Shown here piece after piece: positions 7,249 through 12,325 of a stretch of 12,325 nucleotides of DNA (position 1 is its first letter; each line of letters starts with the position of its first letter). Under the pieces are notes generated by a model that worked only from the letters and a program-made list of their open reading frames with translations, ran no database searches and was not told the origin of the DNA. Made by a program: the position numbers and the translations under genes. The DNA comes from Proteobacteria bacterium UBA1847 (GTDB taxonomy: Bacteria; Pseudomonadota; Gammaproteobacteria; Steroidobacterales; Woeseiaceae), in NCBI GenBank assembly GCA_002338605.1, contig DDIP01000418.1, forward strand, positions 1 through 12,325, given 5' to 3'.

Positions 7249-8148
7249 ATGCGTGCACTGATACTTGCCTTGCTTCTGTGTTCGGCATCCGCACTCGCCG
7301 AGGCGGATATCGACGGCCTGCGCGCTGAAGCGAATATCGCCGTGAACGCCGGTGAGACCGATGTCGCGGTCGCGAAATTGCGGCAGCTCCTCGACCTGGC
7401 TCCGGACGACGGTTCTGCACATTATCAGCTTGGCACGCTTATCATGGACAGCAACGGCGAGCTTTTCGACGCTATCAGGCACTTTGAACGTGCGCAGGAA
7501 CTTAAGTTTCAGCCGCTTGGCGTTGCCTACCGCCTATCCAGAATTTATGCGCGAATGGGCAACAAGGAAAAGGCGCTCGAACAAATGGATGCCCTGGCAA
7601 GCGGTGGCTTTAACCTGCCGGGCTATTTCGAGAACCAGCCAGACTACGACAGCATCCGGCAGGACGCAGGATTTATCGACGCGGTCGAGGCTGTTCGCGC
7701 AGCGCGATTTCCGTGTGAAGCCGACGAGCGGCACCATGCTTTCGACTTCTGGATTGGCGAGTGGACGGTGACTGTTGGTGGCACATTCGCCGGAACCAAC
7801 AGTATCCAACCCATCCTCGGGCACTGCGCACTGCTTGAGCAGTGGGAAAGCGCAGCCGGTACCTCGGGAAAGAGTTATAACTATTACGATCCCGGTTACG
7901 ACCATTGGCGACAGATATGGATCAGCGACAGCGGAAGTTTCATTGAGTTCACCGGGGTTGCGCGTGACGGCGGAATTTTCTACACCGCGGAGACAATTAA
8001 TCCTGCAGATGACTCAACAACATTGCACAAATTCGAATTTACGCAAATTGGCAATGGTGTTGTTCGACAGTTCTGGCAAACCTCATCTGACAATGGCGAG
8101 ACCTGGACACCCATCTGGGATGCCAAGTACGCGCGACGCACCGACTAG
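7249..8148 (+). CDS. Secreted TPR protein with C-terminal beta-rich (lipocalin/DUF1579-like) domain
   Basis: The 299-residue protein starts with a short signal peptide (1-17, ending SALA). It continues with about three TPR-like helical hairpins (about 20-120), seen as VAKLRQLLDLAPDDGSAHYQ, the DAIRHFERA segment and ARMGNKEKALEQMDALAS. A linker region (121-160) contains NLPGYFENQPDY. The C-terminal domain (163-297) begins HHAFDFWIGEW and is rich in Trp, Tyr and Gly. The FDFWIGEW opening recurs in small secreted beta-barrel domains of the DUF1579/lipocalin-like type. Cys156 and Cys193 could form a disulphide in the periplasm. Function is unknown. TPRs suggest protein binding, and the C-terminal barrel might bind a small hydrophobic molecule. 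The gene is the only plus-strand gene in the window and shares its upstream region with the AraC-family gene. The ribosome binding site is weak. Coding status is secure, domain naming less so. Confidence 0.88.
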   Translation: MRALILALLLCSASALAEADIDGLRAEANIAVNAGETDVAVAKLRQLLDLAPDDGSAHYQLGTLIMDSNGELFDAIRHFERAQELKFQPLGVAYRLSRIYARMGNKEKALEQMDALASGGFNLPGYFENQPDYDSIRQDAGFIDAVEAVRAARFPCEADERHHAFDFWIGEWTVTVGGTFAGTNSIQPILGHCALLEQWESAAGTSGKSYNYYDPGYDHWRQIWISDSGSFIEFTGVARDGGIFYTAETINPADDSTTLHKFEFTQIGNGVVRQFWQTSSDNGETWTPIWDAKYARRTD

Positions 8149-8165
8149 GCGGTCGTTGCAACAGG

Positions 8166-8375
8166 CTATTCTGGGGATTCCTGCTTGATTTTCATGACGA
8201 TGTGCTGACCGGTGCTATTGTACGGGTCGCCGCCGGAATCCTGATCGTCTGAAATCTCAAGACGCTCTGCTTCCTGCAGAGTCGATCGCAAGACGCGAAC
8301 CTCGTTGCGATCGGATGCGATGCGCATCGGTGCAGGTTTCGCCACCGTATTGGATTTTGGATTATGTGAATTCAC
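8166..8375 (-). CDS. Small hydrophilic protein of unknown function (69 residues)
   Basis: The frame starts with GTG at 8375, with AGAGGA seven bases upstream, and ends at 8166. The product is soluble and highly charged, without a signal peptide or membrane segment. Residues 1-22 are basic, residues 28-55 are acidic and include LQEAERLEISDDQDSGGDPY, and the end is KIKQESPE. Composition is protein-like and not that of a shadow frame, and no other gene occupies the strand opposite. It lies 135 bp downstream of the TonB-dependent receptor gene on the same strand and converges with the TPR gene, whose stop is 17 bp away. I recognise no family. The strong ribosome binding site is the main evidence that it is real. 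Confidence 0.6.
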   Translation of the reverse strand: MNSHNPKSNTVAKPAPMRIASDRNEVRVLRSTLQEAERLEISDDQDSGGDPYNSTGQHIVMKIKQESPE

Positions 8376-8382
8376 TTTCGAT

Positions 8383-8388
8383 TCCTCT
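8383..8388 (-). promoter_or_regulatory. Ribosome binding site of the 69-residue protein gene
   Basis: On the minus strand AGAGGA is placed seven bases before the GTG at 8375. It is one of the better Shine-Dalgarno matches in the window and supports translation of this short gene from a non-ATG codon. Confidence 0.6.
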
Positions 8389-8429
8389 GGTTCCTTCAGT
8401 CACCGCCAATTTTGACGCATACCTGTCCG

Positions 8430-8452
8430 GTCCATCGAGTTGCTCGTCGGAC
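8430..8452. repeat. Imperfect inverted repeat between receptor gene and small gene
   Basis: GTCC-ATCGAG-TTG-CTCGTC-GGAC forms a hairpin of about nine pairs with one mismatch and one G-T pair, closed by a three-base loop. It lies 58 bp after the receptor stop. No T-run follows on either strand, so it is not a standard intrinsic terminator. It could be an mRNA processing or stabilising structure in the receptor 3' region, or chance. Confidence 0.3.
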
Positions 8453-8510
8453 CGCAGCCGCCGTTCGTCGCCTGCTCGCCGCTCATCGGCCGCAACACAC
8501 CGCCGGTCGG

Positions 8511-10802
8511 TTAAAAGCGCCAGACGATGCCCAGTGAAGGCACGAGGGGCAGCCAGTGCTCTTCGCTGGCGACCAGCTCAGGGCCGTTGGCCGATGAAAC
8601 GATCGAATACTCGGTACAACAGGGGTTCCGGCGATTGTAGATATTCGATACTTCCAGAAATACCTCCAGATCGCCGCGCGGTAGCGGGAATCCGCGGCTG
8701 ACCCGGGCATCAATTGTATGGAAGACCGAATAACGCGATGCGTTGGGCTCGCTGACTGTGACACTCACGGGTGAATAGTCAACAAGTCCGGTTCTCGGCC
8801 ATCCAGTGTGCACTTCGCCCGCCGCGCTGATATTCCAGCTCCCCCATCGCAGGCTTAACCCGGCTTTCAGTGTGTGTGTCTGGTCCCAACTTCGCCTGAC
8901 CCGGCGCGTTGCCGTTGTGTCCGTCACTTCAGACCACGCATAGCCGATCCACCAGAACAGGTCCTGGCTCGAGTCGCCCTCAGACAGCATCAGTTCCGCG
9001 CCTTGTGCCAGACCAGACAGCGGGTCGATCCTGTATCGATCGAACTGCAGCTCCGGCAACAGGGTCAGTGCATTGAAAGCATTCTCGAACCGAGGCCGAA
9101 CGGCACGGAAACTTTTGCGATAGTAAGACACATCGATATTGGCGTCCCTGCCCAGCCGGTGCTTGAAGTTCGCGACGACATGTTCAGCGCGCTGCGCGGG
9201 GAAAAAACTGTCAATTCCGTCACTGACCTGCAGTTCGTTACTTTCCTGGGCTTGAGAAAACTGGCCCCAGCCAACACGCAATTCGGATCGGGAATTGATG
9301 CGATACAGGACACTCAGCCGTGGACTGGTTTGTTTGTCGTTCATCGCCATTGTGTAGCTCTGGGTATCCCAGCGGATTCCGGCGTCGACGACGAGGTTGT
9401 TGCGAAGTTGCCAGCGCGCCTCGACATAGGCGTTGTACTGCGCACCTTCGGGCTGGCTATCGAAATCGATTACCGTTAGCAAAGCGTTGTCGAGTATCGA
9501 ATCAAAGGGTGGTGAGATGGTCTTCGTCGAACTGAACCGGTACTTCGCGTCCTGATGCTTGCCTTCGATACCGAAACTCAGCATCCAGGTTTTCGAAGGA
9601 ATCAATGTCCAGTCCTGTCGCAATCCAACCGAGTCGAAGTCACGGTATTCGTCAAGCGTACCGTTGACCACCTGGGGAAGATCCAGCGTGCCGGTTCGGC
9701 GCCCCATGATTGCGCCGATGGATAGCGCGGTTTCGCTACTCAGTCTTTCCGTCCAGTCCGCTTTCCAGCTCAGCCAGGCAACCTGGTTTTCGTAGTTTGC
9801 GTTGGCCCGCTCGCCGCGACCTGTATCGGCCAGCGTCAGCTTGTCTTTTGAATAGAGCACATTGGCGCCGAACTGCATGCGCGGCCCAAAATCCCATCCG
9901 ACATGCATTAGAAAGTCCTGGTAGTCAGGGCTACCGACATCCGGATTGACCGTGTCCGCGATGATATCCAGGTTGCCGCGACGAGCGGCGAACAACCAGT
10001 CCCCGCCGCCGCGAATCGTGCCAAGCGATAAGACCGACGTATTGAAAAAACTCAAAGCCAGCTCCGTCTGTACCGGCTTTTCGGGCTGTCGCAGACTTAA
10101 GTTCATCACGCCGCTCATGCGATCGCCGTAGCGTGCCGGATAAGCACCGGTGTAATAGTCGATGCCATCGATCGCATTGGAGTTCACTATGGTGGCGACC
10201 GCTTGAAAATCCTTCAAATGGAACGGCTCATACAGCCGGTGACCATCGAGCAGGAAAAGCACTTCATTGGACTCGCCGCCGCGCACATGACTGCGAGACG
10301 ATATTCCTCCGTTTGCTGTTCCTGGAAGACGCGTCGTGATACGGGTGACTTCGTCGCCAGTCGTCGGTACTCGGGACGCCAGTTGCCGATCAAGATAGGT
10401 TGGCGTTCCGGTTTGCACATATTCGAGTCGATGCAGGCTGGAGGTCACGATGATTTCGGGTAAAGGGACTTCCGCGGCGGCCCGTATCGCGGCGGCTTCC
10501 GCTGCCGGCGGGCTCTTTTGACGCACCAGCCAACTGCCGGACGGTCCACGCTCCAGCGACAGCTCATGTGCCTCGACCACTATACGCGCCGCGGCAATTG
10601 AATCATTGCTTTCCGGCTCATGCAGGATGAGAAGGTCATCGGTGACGACATCACGGCTGAAAATGATCTGGTAGCCTTGCTGATTCAGGCTATCGAGAAA
10701 CTCCGAAACGGGTCGGCCTTGCCACACAGCATCTGCTGCGAGACAAAAATTAAGGCAGCAGGTCAGGACCGGCACCCACGCAAATCGTGGCAGACAGCGC
10801 AT
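8511..10802 (-). CDS. TonB-dependent outer-membrane receptor with N-terminal STN signalling domain (FecA-like transducer)
   Basis: The 763-residue protein has a signal peptide of about 25 residues (ending LAADA). An STN (secretin/TonB short N-terminal) domain follows at about 26-95 (PVSEFLDSLNQQGYQIIFSR, ending SWLVRQ). Then come an Ala-rich linker, a TonB-box-like LPEIIVTSS (114-122), the plug (about 130-240, with RGGESNEVLFLLDGHRLYEP) and a beta-barrel ending in the outer-membrane-typical terminal Phe (GIVWRF). The STN domain marks it as a signalling receptor that reports ligand uptake to a periplasmic FecR-type protein. The gene follows the FecR-like gene by 16 bp, so the three-gene order sigma, FecR, receptor is complete. 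The ATG at 10802 has no clear ribosome binding site, which suggests coupling. The plug wording resembles receptors of unknown or organic substrate rather than a named siderophore receptor. The ligand is unknown. Confidence 0.93.
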   Translation of the reverse strand: MRCLPRFAWVPVLTCCLNFCLAADAVWQGRPVSEFLDSLNQQGYQIIFSRDVVTDDLLILHEPESNDSIAAARIVVEAHELSLERGPSGSWLVRQKSPPAAEAAAIRAAAEVPLPEIIVTSSLHRLEYVQTGTPTYLDRQLASRVPTTGDEVTRITTRLPGTANGGISSRSHVRGGESNEVLFLLDGHRLYEPFHLKDFQAVATIVNSNAIDGIDYYTGAYPARYGDRMSGVMNLSLRQPEKPVQTELALSFFNTSVLSLGTIRGGGDWLFAARRGNLDIIADTVNPDVGSPDYQDFLMHVGWDFGPRMQFGANVLYSKDKLTLADTGRGERANANYENQVAWLSWKADWTERLSSETALSIGAIMGRRTGTLDLPQVVNGTLDEYRDFDSVGLRQDWTLIPSKTWMLSFGIEGKHQDAKYRFSSTKTISPPFDSILDNALLTVIDFDSQPEGAQYNAYVEARWQLRNNLVVDAGIRWDTQSYTMAMNDKQTSPRLSVLYRINSRSELRVGWGQFSQAQESNELQVSDGIDSFFPAQRAEHVVANFKHRLGRDANIDVSYYRKSFRAVRPRFENAFNALTLLPELQFDRYRIDPLSGLAQGAELMLSEGDSSQDLFWWIGYAWSEVTDTTATRRVRRSWDQTHTLKAGLSLRWGSWNISAAGEVHTGWPRTGLVDYSPVSVTVSEPNASRYSVFHTIDARVSRGFPLPRGDLEVFLEVSNIYNRRNPCCTEYSIVSSANGPELVASEEHWLPLVPSLGIVWRF

Positions 10803-10818
10803 TAGTGAATTCTAGCGC

Positions 10819-11862
10819 TTATCGCTTTTCAATGAATACCTTGTCGGAATCGATTCGATAGCGAACGGCCGTGGTGGACAGGATGGATGCGAGCGCCTCG
10901 TCGGGTGTCAGGCCTTCGATGGATACTGAGTCCGGAAAAATCAGGCCCATCGCCTGCATGCGTGTCTCGTCCGAATCAAACTGCAACTCCCGGCCGGTTT
11001 CTCTCGCTGCCCACTTGAGAAAGTCGAGCAGTGACTGGTTGCTGATATCGAAGGTTGGCGCCAACTCGGCTACCCAGCTCCAATAGTCATCATGCGCATC
11101 AAGTCTGCCTGTTTCGACGCCTCGCCCGGATCTTAAGGTAAGGCGGTCACCCATCCTCGCCGCATAGGTCTCGGCTTCGTTGCGAACGTCCACTCGACCC
11201 TCTCGAACAGCAACCTCCAGCACACCGTCTGTTGCTGCAACCGAGAACTGCGTTCCGACATCGGTAACGGTTCCAAGCGCCGTATCGATGACCAGGCCGC
11301 CCTGCCGATAAATGTACAAGCCGGTGTCGGCGTAGACACGACCCGAAAGCAACGTGAATTGATCCGTGCCATCGATCCGCAATGCCGTATTTTCGTCAAT
11401 ACGCAGAGATTCACCGCGGGCGAGAAGCAGGCTCAGACCTTCATTAGTCGCGGTTGATACCGATTCGCCAACACGTATTACACTGCCTTTCGAATAACGA
11501 GCATCGCCTTGTCCTGCGTCGATGACGCGTGACACGGTCGCGGCAACCGGTGGCGGGAGAACTTCGGGCTGCGTGCTCACAAAAACCGCAATGGCTGCGG
11601 TCGCTGCAACACCAACCGGCACCAGCCAGCGCAGCAAGTTCTTCCGCCGAGCACTTCTGCGCCAGGACTTGTGCACCTCGTCGTATGCTTTGTCACCAGT
11701 GGTCTGCACCGAGCTATTGCGCCATTCCTGTTGCACCCGATTGTAAACCCGGGACTCAATACTCAAAGGAATCTCCGGCCGCTCACCCGCGAGCTTAAGC
11801 AGCTTTTCGAGAGACGCGTCATCATCGCCAGTGTGTATTGTTTTATCTGTGTCGTCTGTCAT
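10819..11862 (-). CDS. FecR-like anti-sigma factor / sigma regulator
   Basis: The 347-residue protein has an N-terminal cytoplasmic anti-sigma region (about 15-75: LEKLLKLAGERPEIP, then VYNRVQQEWR and EVHKSWRR). One membrane helix follows (about 77-96, LRWLVPVGVAATAAIAVFVS). The periplasmic FecR domain lies at about 110-230 and contains GGLVIDTALGTVTDVGTQFS and VAVREGRVDV. The C-terminal module (about 268-347: FDISNQSLLDFLKWAARETG, then LTPDEALASILSTTAVRYRI) looks STN-like, as in the signalling domains of characterised FecR/PupR proteins. In that family the protein holds an ECF sigma factor until the receptor's STN domain signals. The ATG at 11862 is chosen because it is one base after the sigma stop, giving coupled translation. 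An upstream start at 11964 would overlap the sigma gene by about 100 bp and add residues unlike the family. Confidence 0.9.
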   Translation of the reverse strand: MTDDTDKTIHTGDDDASLEKLLKLAGERPEIPLSIESRVYNRVQQEWRNSSVQTTGDKAYDEVHKSWRRSARRKNLLRWLVPVGVAATAAIAVFVSTQPEVLPPPVAATVSRVIDAGQGDARYSKGSVIRVGESVSTATNEGLSLLLARGESLRIDENTALRIDGTDQFTLLSGRVYADTGLYIYRQGGLVIDTALGTVTDVGTQFSVAATDGVLEVAVREGRVDVRNEAETYAARMGDRLTLRSGRGVETGRLDAHDDYWSWVAELAPTFDISNQSLLDFLKWAARETGRELQFDSDETRMQAMGLIFPDSVSIEGLTPDEALASILSTTAVRYRIDSDKVFIEKR

Positions 11863-11863
11863 G

Positions 11864-12325
11864 TCAGTCAACGATAAAGTTGGGTTCCACATCCCAAAGA
11901 GCTCTGAAACTGTCCTTGAATGCGACTCGAGCCCGGCTGAGAATCGATTCGACTGCCTTCTCACCGATTCGCATGCGGCCCGCTATTTCCCTGACGCTGC
12001 ATCCCTGAACATACTTGAGTTCCAGCGCCTCTGCGTAGTTTCCCGGCAAATGCTCCAGCGTCACGCGAACAAACCGTGCAATTTCGTCGCGTCGCCGATC
12101 GGTTTCAGGTCGTCCATCATCACCCGCCGCCAGCTCCAGTGCCGCCTGAACGCCAGGGTGATCCTCAATCGGGATGTCAGCACGCGTTTCGAGCTTGCGT
12201 TCACGGTATACCGCTGCCGTTTCATTCCTGCAGATCGTGCAAAGCCAGGTGAAAAGCAGTGCCTCGCCGCGGTAACTGCTCATTTTGCGAACCACGATAC
12301 ACATGGTTCGTTGCACGATTTCTTC
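11864..12325 (-). CDS. ECF-type RNA polymerase sigma factor (5' end outside window)
   Basis: The frame is open from the right edge to the stop at 11864, giving 153 residues of the C-terminal part. The first visible residues EEIVQRTMCIVVRKM, with SYRGEALLFTWLCTICRNE immediately after, are the late part of sigma region 2 (-10 recognition). The beginning of region 2 is missing because it lies beyond the edge. Region 4 (about 88-140) has LEHLPGNYAEALELKYVQG and the helix-turn-helix CSVREIAGRMRIGEKAVESI, which recognises the -35 element. Linkage to FecR and an STN receptor places it among FecI-like sigma factors that transcribe the receptor gene. The GTG at 12316 and the internal ATGs are not the true start because the conserved reading continues upstream of them. 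Confidence 0.93.
   Translation of the reverse strand, partial: EEIVQRTMCIVVRKMSSYRGEALLFTWLCTICRNETAAVYRERKLETRADIPIEDHPGVQAALELAAGDDGRPETDRRRDEIARFVRVTLEHLPGNYAEALELKYVQGCSVREIAGRMRIGEKAVESILSRARVAFKDSFRALWDVEPNFIVD

Noticed and set aside
8874..9479. A 201-codon plus-strand frame opposite the TonB-dependent receptor gene
   Set aside because: It is a shadow of the receptor's coding frame with no domain pattern or credible start.
11863..11964. Longer FecR-like protein starting at 11964
   Set aside because: It would overlap the sigma gene by about 100 bp with residues unlike the family. The ATG at 11862 sits one base after the sigma stop.
11864..12316. Sigma factor as a complete 150-residue protein starting at GTG 12316
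   Set aside because: The conserved region 2 continues upstream in frame (Glu-Glu-Ile before it) to the window edge, so the gene is simply cut by the edge.
1..12325. tRNA, rRNA, CRISPR array, insertion sequence, phage or defence genes
   Set aside because: No regularly spaced direct repeats, transposase or integrase motifs, tRNA-like cloverleaf or conserved rRNA wording was seen by eye; a covariance-model scan was not possible.

Overview
The window reads as an ordinary chromosomal segment of a proteobacterium, most likely a gammaproteobacterium. That guess rests on a moderately high GC content and on the style of the FecR-type regulator and the TonB-dependent receptor. It is inference and cannot be fixed from this window. 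No rRNA, tRNA, CRISPR array, insertion sequence, integrase or phage gene was seen. Nine protein-coding genes are supported. Eight are on the minus strand and one (7249-8148) is on the plus strand. Both window edges cut through genes.

Right to left, following minus-strand transcription. (1) 12325-8511 is a cell-surface-signalling cassette: an ECF sigma factor (5' end outside the window), a FecR-like anti-sigma regulator starting one base after the sigma stop, and a TonB-dependent outer-membrane receptor with an N-terminal STN signalling domain. This is the FecI-FecR-FecA layout; the ligand is unknown. A 69-residue protein of unknown function, with a strong ribosome binding site, lies 135 bp downstream. 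(2) 8148-6295 holds a divergent pair. One member is a secreted TPR protein with a C-terminal beta-rich domain (plus strand). The other is an AraC-family regulator (minus strand), ending in a clear intrinsic terminator. (3) 6148-3893 is a two-gene operon encoding an acyl-CoA dehydrogenase (TTG start) and an APH-fold phosphotransferase. These are separate-gene counterparts of the two halves of mammalian ACAD10/ACAD11 and resemble the LvaC/LvaA pair of 4-hydroxyacid (levulinate-type) catabolism. (4) 3765-1 holds an exported M16 zinc metalloprotease and, 27 bp downstream, a multi-spanning membrane protein of unknown family that runs off the left edge.

The most informative biology is the acyl-CoA dehydrogenase/kinase pair, which suggests degradation of 4-hydroxy fatty acids or lactones. 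The least understood pieces are the 69-residue protein, the TPR/beta-domain secreted protein, and the membrane protein paired with the M16 protease. I did not find a convincing new defence or mobile system. For several genes a shorter start is preferred because Shine-Dalgarno spacing, the signal peptide or gene overlap supports it.
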